DNA from: Brachypterus glaber
Lineage: Eukaryota > Arthropoda > Insecta > Coleoptera > Kateretidae
Length of the DNA stretch: 64,000 nt
Reading direction: 5' to 3'
Assembly: GCA_958510825.1 (NCBI GenBank)
Contig: OY294049.1
Coordinates: 23,822,945-23,886,944 of the forward strand
Shown: positions 55,599 to 64,000 of the stretch, one piece after another
How the letters are laid out: every line of letters begins with the position of its first letter
Numbering within the stretch: the first letter of the stretch is position 1
Translations under genes and position numbers: made by a program
Notes under the pieces: model-generated
The model's database searches: none
Seen by the model: the letters and a program-made list of their open reading frames with translations, nothing else
Told to the model about the DNA's origin: nothing

Positions 55599-55765
55599 GT
55601 TATGGAGAAAGATGTTATTGGTTATGTGCAACTCAATCGGGACAAGAGCACTAGTATCTGCACAGTAAAAGGACATGTTGTCCTTGAGCACAAAGTTCAT
55701 GATCGCAGCAGAAATTGATGAAAATAATAGTCATTCTTAGTTGCAAAGTTGTACAGCTTCTGAAG
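55599..55765 (+). CDS. Candidate small exon of an unidentified gene
   Basis: Bounded by an acceptor-like TATATTTGCAG (ending 55598) and a donor-like CTGAAG then GTAAAT (55766). ATG at 55602 opens 38 codons (MEKDVIGYVQLNRDK then STSICTVKG, EHKVHDR), ending at TGA 55718. Upstream, 55225-55598 looks like a transcribed leader: TGTCAGTGGAGAGTTCC resembles an arthropod initiator, and an ATGGCTTCAGTGGATTTTTT start stops after ten codons. The short ORF reads like genuine protein sequence, but I cannot assign a family. It may be the start of a gene lying beyond the gap or a decayed gene fragment. Confidence 0.25.
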
Positions 55766-55888
55766 GTAAATTATTTTAGTTATTTTTGTCTGTGGAATTC
55801 TGGGGTTCTATTTTAAATACCTTATAAAAAGTCAGCTGTTGTGGGGCAATCCCCTAAGCAACAGGAGCCTTAGCCGAGTATATATGTG

Positions 55889-56133
55889 TGGCTTGGTTCT
55901 AAAAGGGCCAATGTCAAAAATTTTAAACAGATACACTAAGTCAAACAAAACATTGGCTGATAGCAATTTAACAGACATGTTTATTAAAAACACCCTTGTC
56001 ACTTAAAATCTACATTTATCTCACAAGCACTGACGTTAGCTTTTTTAGGTTATATAGATCTAAGAAAAAGTTAGTTCTGCAGTATAACTTATAATAAGGA
56101 TATAGTGACATTGGCCCTTTTAGAACCAAGCCA
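55889..56133. mobile_element. 245-bp MITE with perfect 28-bp terminal inverted repeats
   Basis: TGGCTTGGTTCTAAAAGGGC followed by CAATGTCA at the left is mirrored exactly at 56106-56133. No ORF. The flanks (GTATATATGTG / TGATATAC) show no clean duplication. Confidence 0.85.
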
Positions 56134-56705
56134 TGATATACAACCAGATTTTTTCCTGCTAACTACCCCCCCCCCCCCACTCAGAATAAGATTTAACACT
56201 TTCTTGATATTGAGGGCTTTATAACGTAGAGGTGTACCTTCAGTTTTTGGTTTCCGTTCCATGTTATGAAGCCTTCGATATAATCATAGCAAAAGTAAAA
56301 ATCATTTTTAATTGTTCTAGGTGGATATAAGCATGTAATTGCAGAGGTTAAATGATACCAGCAAAAACCAGCATTAGCACAAGTGGACCACAAAATGAAA
56401 TACATCAAGCCCTCTGAATTGAAAATTGGGGGACCCTCTATGTTCTTTGAAGATATAGGAAATTACTTTGGGATCAGAATTTTAGATGAGGCCAGAACAC
56501 AATACTTTTCCTCAAATCCACAAAAAAATAAGTTAGGGTGGGGTAATAAAATTCAAAAAAAGTATTGAAAAACAAACATTTATTTAAATATAAAATTTAT
56601 ATTTAATGTATATTATGTATATGAAAATATGTATATGTATGTATATTATATTATGTATATGAAAATTACTTATCTTGGGATTTAATGTAGACATAATTTA
56701 TTATA
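56134..56705. other. No recognised gene
   Basis: Has a C-run (56167-56179) and two unrecognised open frames, 56408-56193 on minus and 56383-56568 on plus. The minus frame has ordinary-looking composition (TSAITCLYPPRTIK) but no family match comes to mind. Neither is called. Confidence 0.35.
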
Positions 56706-57422
56706 CAGTGCGGTCCAAAAGTCACCCCCCCCCTTTTAACTTTTGAACGAGTTGAGATATCGACTTCAAATTTAGAACTCTTAAATAAGACAACTTAAAC
56801 TATCTTTTAGCATATATTTGATATTTTCAGCTCTTAAAATGTGGGCAGGGGGGCATGGAGGGACATTTTTTTAAATGGAAAGGTGGGTCGTGTGATACAT
56901 CATTTTAAAGCTTATGAAATTCTCTATTTAAACTAACATTTTTAAATTTTTAAAAAATGTTTTTAAGGTTTTGATTTTTCAATTTTTTGTGCTAAAACAT
57001 TCGATTTTTTAAGTTTTTTTTATAATTTTTTATTTATGTTAACTAAAATTAGTTTAAAAGTATAATTAACATTTTTTTATGATGAAATTAGGCATTTTTA
57101 AAAAATTATTTGTTTTTTTTTAGAGCATTTTGACATTAATACCCATTTTCAACCCCATTTTAAACCCAATTTTTTTTTTAATTTAAAAATATGGAATTAA
57201 ATGGAGAATTTTATAAGCTTTAAAATGATGTATTACAGGACCCCCCTTTCCATTTAAAAAAATGTGCCCCCATGCCCCCTGCCCACATTTTAAGAGCTGA
57301 AAATATTAAATATATGCTAAAAGATAGTTTAAGTTGTCTTATTTAAAAGTTCCAAATTTGAAGTTGATATTTCAACTGGTTCAAAAGTTAAGGGGGGGGG
57401 GGGTGACTTTTGGACCGCTCTG
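56706..57422. mobile_element. Foldback TA-element, family F copy 2 (717 bp)
   Basis: Ends CAGTGCGGTCCAAAAGTC and GACTTTTGGACCGCTCTG, TA on both sides. Very similar to 44639-45362 throughout; relative to that copy the central parts are swapped in orientation, as expected for a near-complete palindrome. No ORF. Confidence 0.93.
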
Positions 57423-57954
57423 TATAATACAATGATTGTACAAATAAATAAACTTAACACAAGATACAAGTGCCTTACTCATTTTTAATTATAACTTTAA
57501 ATATTAGTGCTAGTACATGTTCCCTGCAGGTTGGCACCGAAATTTAAAATCCAAATTCGCTGACTTTTCCCTGACACAATTTGTTAATTTCAGAAAGTAT
57601 TTTACAAAATTTCCTGACTTTTCCTGATCATCTGCAACAAAATAAGTACTGTTAGTATTAATTTACATACAAAAATATTTATTAGTGATAGGTAACACCC
57701 TCCAAATTTCAAGGTTTTATCTTAATGTATTCTTAAGTTTGTTACTCAGTTTATTGTATTTCTGGAATAAAGAATATTGTAAAATATAACTTTATTCCTC
57801 CCGTTTCTGCCCTGCCAAGTTGGCCAAACATCAAAAAACATAAACATAATTAGAACAAGAGAAAATACAAAACTGCCCAAATATCTGTCTCAGGTAGGGC
57901 ACACAAATACCGGGACCAGGTCAGTTTTGCTGGTCCCGAGGAAAAAAAAATGTG
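57423..57954. other. No gene; possible decayed CAGGGTGGC-type element
   Basis: 57520-57635 has GCTGACTTTTCCCTGACA and CCTGACTTTTCCTGATCA, words shared with the element at 7498-7911, without recognisable ends. Confidence 0.35.
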
Positions 57955-58345
57955 TACACTTTTTTGTTTTTATTGGCTTTATTATAACAAAAAATACTGC
58001 TGCCAATAATTAATATTTTTCCCTATATGCCTAGTTTCATTAAAATCAAAATCGAAAAAAATTAAAAATTGAAAAGTTTCTTGTTTCGTAAAACGAAAAA
58101 TAAATTGAAAAAAAAAATGTTTTTGAAACAACATTGTTTTTACCCCATTTTAACCCCTTATCCCAATCCAATTTTTACCAAAAACAATCCCAGCCTAGAA
58201 CTTTAGATAATCAACCAACAGATAGATTTTTTTTTACGGAAATCAAATTTTTTTGGATATAAAAGTCCAGAAACGTAAAAAAAGCAATAAAAATTTTCCG
58301 ATGTTTTTTTAACTAATGCAAGACTTTCCTTGGGGAAGGTAAAAT
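57955..58345 (-). repeat. GTCTGTC-type interspersed repeat, copy 5 (inverted)
   Basis: On the minus strand: CCTTCCCCAAGGAAAGTCTT, ATTGCTTTTTTTACGTTTCT, then a CTATCTGTTGGTTGATTATC tract, GGGATTGTTTTTGGTAAAAA, GTTTTACGAAACAAGAAACT, TTTTAATGAAACTAGGC and TTGGCAGCAGTATTTTT. The simple tract is not expanded here. It aligns with copy 2 end to end. Confidence 0.75.
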
Positions 58346-58540
58346 GACCACATATCATTTATTTGTGATGATTTTTTTTAACAAAGAATTATATATTTTT
58401 TATATGAAATTATATAAAAATGTAGTATGCTGTACTGATAAGTTAAAATACCTTACTCCTACGATGGTTTTTTTACCCCTCTTTTCTCTAATCTGAAATC
58501 GTGCTTATTGTTTGCTTTTTAATTTATAAAATATAATTTA

Positions 58541-58808
58541 TTTGTTGATTAATACGTTATAATTAAGAGGTATGTGTATTAAATATAAATTATATTATCT
58601 CCCTAAATATCAATTCATGATACTAGGTTAGGTACCGGTGCTTTTTTTTTTCAAATTTTACTCATATTAATCCCAATTTTTTGGAAAATTCAACTCCAGC
58701 TAAAGCAGTCGTTGCATTTTCATCATTGGGATTAATATTCGTAAAATTTATCTAAAAACCACCAAGGGAACGTTCAAGTATTACGTAACGCAAATTTTGA
58801 TCATTTTG
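58541..58808. repeat. Dispersed repeat with nested hairpin, copy 2
   Basis: Partner of 4955-5246: ATTAATACGTTATAATTAAG, GGTATGTGTATTAAATATAA, ATTAATCCCAATTTTTTGG, CTAAAGCAGTCGTTGCATTT, CATTGGGATTAATATTC, then AAGGGAACGTTCAAGTATTA. Roughly 90% alike over 220 bp by eye. Confidence 0.78.
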
Positions 58809-59705
58809 GTTTGGACTCATCTATCACCCCTTAAAATTTTTCTATCAATATACAATTTTAAACTTACTTCCTCACAGCAGAACTATCCACCTATAGATTT
58901 CTTTGGTGCCACTGGTTGTTGAAAACAGATAACTATGATTTCCTTACAGCCTCTGGTTTTTGGTACAGTAAAAAAACTTCTTTGCAGATTTTTGATGAAT
59001 TTTTGCAACTTGGAAAATAACAGTTATTGAAATCCATGCCTAAAATTTAAATACGAGTATATAATTTGGTTTTATAAATAAAAACTAAACATTATTCTTG
59101 AAATATATTATGTAATACTTAAAGTATGTCCCCGGATGCAGAAATTTTCTGCACATAGAGAAACTTACATTATAGTCTGTAAAGCTGCAAGTCCTTTGAA
59201 AATAAACTATATTTCAAGAATGCTTTGTCATAGATATGAAATTTAAACCAAAAATTTTCTATATGGTAAAAAAATCTTAGGTCCAAATATTAAGGCCTCA
59301 AACCTTTTAGTGTTTCGCAAAAGACTTGCAGCTATGCTAACGCTTTGCCTACCTTTTTAAAATGCACTGTCTTGAAATATAAAAAGTCCAGTAAATACAC
59401 ACCAAATAAAACTTAAACTGAATAAAACCGAAAAATAGGAAAATATAACCTCACATCAACGCTTCATGACAGTCACATCTATTTAATAACAATCAGAGTA
59501 GCCAACATACAAAATCAAAACTGATTTGAACTGCGCAAACTCTGTCTGTTACGTTTTCAGTGGAGCGGGAAAAAATAATTCAAATTTTATAATTTTTTTT
59601 CTCCTGTTTAAGTAGACTAAAAAATAAATAAATAGCATATATTTTATAATTAGAACCTCTAGTTTTTAAAAATAATTAAAACCAAAAATCGAATAAGACC
59701 CTATT
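58809..59705. other. No recognised gene
   Basis: Contains GCTGCAAGTCCTTTG (59185) facing CAAAAGACTTGCAGC (59318) in inverse; otherwise AT-rich without coding or element signatures. Confidence 0.4.
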
Positions 59706-60334
59706 CCCTGCGGAATCGTCGTCTAAATTCAGTTAATTTGAGATCACGGCTTCAAGAAACAAGAGGTGTAGTAGTAAGTAGGTCCACTATTGGTCGAAGG
59801 CTTTTTGAAAGAAACCTTTGCTCTTATAAGGCCGCAACTGGACCTAAACTCACTGCTAACCATCGTCGTGCCAGGCTGCAGTTTGCAAGAAGACATTTAA
59901 ACTATAAGAACAGTAATACATTTCAACCTGTTTCACATGATACAGTAACAAGATCTTTTACTAACCAACATTTAGTACTTCCTAAAACTGTTTTTGAAGC
60001 ATCACAAAGGAACTATACATATATAGTACCTAAAATAATAAATATAATGCCCGAAAACTTAAAAAATAGACAATACCATAAAATTAAGAAAAAGTTTGAA
60101 GAATAGGTAATTGAAAATTATGAAGAAATTTGTTCAAAAATATATTGGTTTCGGACATGACATAAAACAAATCACATAATATAATAAATTTTAATTGTAT
60201 TATAAGAAATTGGAGTGTACGCACAAACCCCGAAAGGGGTTTATTGTTCACTATAAAATGTACAATCCTATGGAGTAGTACCTGTAAGTAATTTTAAGTA
60301 ATATTTCTTTAAATTGTAAACTCTTTGTACAAAA

Positions 60335-60365
<31 letters not shown>

Positions 60366-61073
60366 AATAAGGCCGCAACTGGACCTAAACTCACTGCTAA
60401 CCATCGTCGTGCCAGGCTGCAGTTTGCAAGAAGACATTTAAACTGGGACAGAAACCTATGGGCAAAGGTTATGTTTTCTGATGAAACCAGGATATGTCTA
60501 TTTGGGAATGATGCAAGACAGCGTGTCTACCGACGTCCTGGAGAACGTTATGCACAGGCCTGCATTGCAGAAAAAGTTAGTTATGGTGGTGGATCGTGCA
60601 TGATATGGGGAGGTATATCATTGGAAGCTAAAACTGAACCCGTTTTTATTATAAGGGAAGAACGTGGACGGCAAAGGCGAAGTCTTACAGCGGAAAGGTA
60701 TGTCGAAGAAATTTTGGAAGAGCACGTCGTACCTTACGCCGGATTTATAGGCGATGACTTTATTTACATGCAAGACAATGCAAAGCCGCATACTGCAGCA
60801 AATGTCAGACGATACTTAAGAGATGTCGGTATCGACGTCTTAGAGTGGTCAGCTAATAGCCCCGATCTTAACCCAATCGAACATCTCTGGGATGAGTTAA
60901 AAAGAAGAATTCGATCAAGGAACCCAGCGCCAGCGACAATTCCAGAACTAATTATAGCAGTCGAGGAAGAATGGGAAAATATACCTCAGAATACTATAAG
61001 AAACTTAATTCTCTCTATGAGTAATAGAGTACAGGATGTACTTAGGGCTAGGGGGGGAAATACCAGATATTAA
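59706..61073 (+). pseudogene. Tc1-family transposase, 5'-truncated and split by a retroelement
   Basis: Starts within the second helix-turn-helix (SLRNRRLNS..LRSRLQETRG) and is interrupted after FARRHLN by the non-LTR fragment at 59904-60366. It then repeats 78 bp and continues to the TAA at 61073. The catalytic part is complete: D in VMFSDETR, D in YMQDNAKPHT and E in NPIEHLWDELKRR, with 34 residues between the last two. Unlike copy B it keeps the 25 bp after the second D and the PELIIAVEEEW segment. It is dead because the N-terminal DNA-binding region is missing. Confidence 0.93.
59904..60366 (+). pseudogene. 5'-truncated non-LTR fragment with 78-bp target duplication and (AAAT)n tail
   Basis: Carries only the last 67 or so codons of a reverse transcriptase ORF (FTNQHLVLPKT, NYTYIVPKIINIMPENLK, stop near 60103), about 260 bp of 3' untranslated region with an AACCCCGAAAGGGGTT hairpin (about 60226-60241), and an AAATAAAT tail (60338-60366). 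The flanking 59826-59903 and 60367-60444 are identical copies of transposase sequence starting ATAAGGCCGC. The protein part resembles the C-terminus at 21640-21740 in layout but not in sequence, so it is a different family. Confidence 0.88.
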
Positions 61074-62338
61074 TATTAGACATATCGCATTGGGAAATAT
61101 GACTATAACGTCTATAATATTTATGTAGATAAATTTTAACTATAGTGTATACACATTGATAACCTAGCCTCAACCGTGTAATGTTGGTTAGTTTTAGTGT
61201 TTTGTTAAATTAAATTGAATGTTTTATTGACCATAATGTAATGTAACTAATAATAACGAAAAACAGCATTGTTGTAAAAAAACATACACGTCTAATACGT
61301 TTTTTTGTGTTTATAATTGTTATTAAATAATTTTAATAAAATTTAAAATTTGTTTATTGTTATTTTATTTGATAAAATATTTTGTTTAAAAAAAATTAAA
61401 AAGCAAAAAGTCCTTAAAAAGACGTTAGAACTTGTTTTTGGAGTACCATTAGAGATTTAAACAGTCTGTGCAAAGTTCGTTCGACATATATGCCACAAAA
61501 CGCAGTCTGAGCTGGGAACCAAAAAGTTGCTAACGCAGAAAACGTGTTAATTAAATGTATTTATTTAAGCTAAAGTTATAGAAGTGCAATAGATCTTTAT
61601 ATTCTATCGACGCTTTTCCGTCATATACAGTTTTACAGGGGTGGCACTAGCCCACTGATTAAAAAGTCACTTTTTCCGAAAAACTTTAATTTCTCCTAAA
61701 TGAGAAGACTTATGATAAAAAATAAAAGAAGGAATCAGTCACAATAAGTGTGGCTTTTAGAATAAGTTTTAAAACTTATGGAAACATTTGAGTTTGTGGT
61801 TAAATTGCATCAAAAAAGATTGGGTAAAAAAAACATGACTATTTAAGCAATGTAAACCCAGTTTAAACATGTTTGCACCAGAAACTTAAATTAAATAAAT
61901 AAAAGTTAAGGACCTAAGCTTCAAATTAAAAAATAAATCAATTAAATCCACTGTGTAGTTTTTTTGTTATTTGCAAAAATGTTTATTTTCAGAAAAGACC
62001 GTATATCTCCTAAACGAGAAAAGAAAAATTAAAAAGTTAAAAAAGAAATTACTCCCATTTAATTGGCCTATAAAATCAATTAATTAAATTGTAAAAAAAT
62101 ATGCAGTGGCAAACCGTGCGCATATCGTAAGAAGCAGTAAAAAAACATAGCTGTGTAATTTTCATTGCTGCCGGTTTAAAAAAAGATTTTTGATAATTTT
62201 TATTCCAGTAATTAAGAGCTAAAAGTTCAAGCTTTAAAATAAAAAAAAGGTCAAATAAATCTATTGAATAGTTTTGGAGTTATTAGCATTTGAAAATGTG
62301 TATTTTTTTAGATGGGCCGATATTTTTGAGCAGAAGTG

Positions 62339-63704
62339 TATTTACTTCTATTCAACTTTTGTAAATATTATTTATATTAATTTTAGCTAACAATAATCTT
62401 CCAATCTTGCACACGTAGCACCATGTGGCACTTGGCCCCAACGTAAATAGAACGATAAAAATTCAACCAAGGTGTTTTATTATTTTCACTGTTGTTCAGC
62501 TCAATCTTATTCACACTATCTTTAAACTTTAAGTATATTTCATAGTGATGAAAATGTTTTGCTTCAAAATTATATTTTTATTTATTTTTGATCACTGAAT
62601 GACATAAGCCGTCAAGCTTTGACTTTAACAAAAAATATTTCATAGCATTCTAAACTTAGGGCATTATTTTATTCTACACACAGTAAAATCTATAAATTAA
62701 AAAATGATTGTTGGATATGCTTTTTACAGTAAAAAACTAAACATTTTTGTAAATAAAAGTTACCAGAGTAAAAAGGAATATTAGTTTTTTTATTTTAACA
62801 CTTTATCAAAAAAAAAAATCTTTGAAAATCGTGCTCTTGACAGTGTAACTTAAAAACAAAAGACAGTTTAAAACTTTTAATAGTATAGATCAATGTAGTA
62901 TTGATCAATTATATATGACATAAGTTTAATTTTAATATTTGGAATAATAAGGTCAATAAACGTCTGATCGGTCTTAGTTGGGACACCCTGTATATATATA
63001 TATATTTTTTTTGTTTTTTGCAAAAATAAAATAAATATCCAAATAATTTTTTTTAACCCCTTAACCCAGTCACCCGAGTTCACAGTAGGTTGACTCTTTT
63101 CCGCTCACCCGAGTTAACTCGGACGGTCCAGGAATGTAGAATAAAAAGTGTTTTTTAGACTAAAAATTAAGAAAAAAAAAATGGTGAAATATTAATCACT
63201 TTTCCGAAAAAAAATTGGTGCTTATAATTGGTGCTTCAAGGGGTTAATATTTTTTTATTTTTTTTTTTAATTGTTTTTTTTTTCAGAAAATTTTGTTTTT
63301 CAAAAAAAAATTGTTAAACATTTTTTGGGAAAATTCGATATACCATTTACTATGAATAATATATAATGGAATGCGTAGCATTACATATTTTCACGGCTTG
63401 TATATATTTTTTAAATATAATACAATGAAGAATAATTTACAGTTAAATATGGTGATTATCAAAAATCCTACTATTTAGTCTATCTAGAAACCTTGTAGTC
63501 CATTTTGCTATAGGTAATTCAATTAATAGTTTATCTAATTTTTATATTTTGGTTTGTTTTAATTATTGATTTCCTTTAAAAAAATAATTAAATACAAATG
63601 TAAAATTAGTCATCATACCACTAGAAAATCAAAAATCCAAATCTTTATTTTGGCTTCTTTTGAACTCATTTCATTGCAGTAAGTATGGGCCCATTATTTG
63701 CAGC
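62339..63704. other. No recognised gene; a possible TTAA-flanked segment
   Basis: 62980-63010 has ACACCCTGTATATATATATA. 63061-63242 runs between two TTAAs, starting CCCAGTCACCCGAGTTC with a repeated CACCCGAGTT word and ending TTCAAGGGG. The ends are only weakly inverted, so a piggyBac-like origin is speculative. The remainder is AT-rich. Confidence 0.35.
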
Positions 63705-63936
63705 TAAAGGCATATCCACAGGCTTGCATAAGCAGACATAACGCATTATAACATACTGACATAATTTGCATACTGCATATGACATAAGACTATCCATTGT
63801 CGGTCCTAATACATAAGCACATAAGATTGGTTAATAGAAGATAGAAGAAGAAGAAAAAGAGGACAAACATATGCAAATTATGTCATTATGTATTATGCCT
63901 TATGTTTTGTTATGCAAGCCTGTGGATAAGCCCTTA
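63705..63936. mobile_element. MITE family Z copy 2 (232 bp)
   Basis: TAAAGGCATATCCACAGGCT and AGCCTGTGGATAAGCCCTTA are inverted ends shared with 51389-51546. The interior folds again: GACATAATTTGCATACTG against AAACATATGCAAATTATGTC. It includes an AGAAGAAGAAGAAAAAGAGG purine patch. AGC flanks both sides and might be the duplication. Confidence 0.85.
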
Positions 63937-64000
63937 AGCAACCATACCTCATTATCTTTACCAATATGCCCTCATATTAGACAGTCCTTTTTATTCGAAA

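Larger units (their letters stand above)
59706..62338 (+). mobile_element. Tc1-family element copy C, one end lost
   Basis: Opposite orientation to copies A and B. The right end GATATTTTTGAGCAGAAGTG is followed by TA (62339-62340), with the complete approximately 0.7-kb arm (about 61632-62338). The other arm and the first third of the transposase are missing: homology starts at ATTCCCTGCGG (59706). The segment between transposase and arm matches A and B without the extra 30232-30919 sequence. Confidence 0.92.

Noticed and set aside
56193..56568. Two overlapping opposite-strand ORFs near 56.2-56.6 kb
   Set aside because: Neither shows a family motif or splice context; composition alone is not enough.
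63061..63242. TTAA-flanked segment as a second piggyBac MITE
   Set aside because: The ends share only a few bases in inverse orientation; TTAA is very common in DNA this AT-rich.

Overview
This 64 kb window is an AT-rich eukaryotic genomic segment, most likely from an insect or other arthropod. The reasons are the mix of Penelope-like, Jockey/CR1-type non-LTR, Tc1, pogo-like, piggyBac-like and tRNA-SINE elements, pervasive poly-A/T, microsatellites, and the lack of any compact gene layout. The order cannot be fixed from sequence alone. No complete host gene was found. Almost everything that can be named is transposable-element (TE) material, mostly decayed. All boundaries were read by eye, and repeat edges may be off by 10-20 bases unless target-site duplications (TSDs) pin them.

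Layout. 0-2.3 kb: the 3' part of a Penelope-like element (reverse transcriptase plus GIY-YIG endonuclease), cut by the window edge. 2.9-6.3 kb: dispersed repeats, a GC-rich minisatellite and a TA-flanked MITE. 6.9-8.0 kb: a long foldback with a second element nested in it. 8.1-10.2 kb: an internally deleted Tc1-family element with terminal inverted repeats of about 0.7 kb. 10.2-14.9 kb: half of a foldback carrying a piggyBac-like MITE, a Mutator-like element with a 9-bp TSD, and two further TIR elements. 15-17.7 kb: a degenerate non-LTR retrotransposon on the minus strand. 19.2-25.3 kb: MITE, a giant foldback split by a 5'-truncated non-LTR element, a tRNA-derived SINE, another foldback and a candidate TIR element. 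27.8 kb: an isolated GC-rich, splice-site-bounded block that may be an exon of a host gene on the minus strand.

28.9-43.7 kb is a three-level nest. A pogo/Tigger-like DNA transposon (outer ends 28868 and 43672) was invaded by a Tc1-family element (28935-32731), and its transposase gene was split by an 8.1 kb LTR retrotransposon (34795-42884). That retrotransposon has two almost identical 1.95 kb LTRs and only a gag-like ORF.

43.8-64 kb holds a 499-bp tandem repeat with a foldback in one unit, an 8-bp satellite array, a pogo-type MITE, foldbacks of about 2.1 and 1.6 kb, a 200-bp assembly gap, weak evidence for host exons near 55.6 kb, a second copy of the TA foldback, and a third Tc1-family copy whose transposase is interrupted by a non-LTR fragment with a 78-bp TSD.

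The recurring theme is long inverted repeats: at least nine hairpin-forming elements of 0.1-3 kb. If transcribed they would give double-stranded RNA. The identifiable reverse transcriptase and transposase genes are all broken by frameshifts, stops, deletions or insertions; the newest visible event is probably the LTR retrotransposon insertion.
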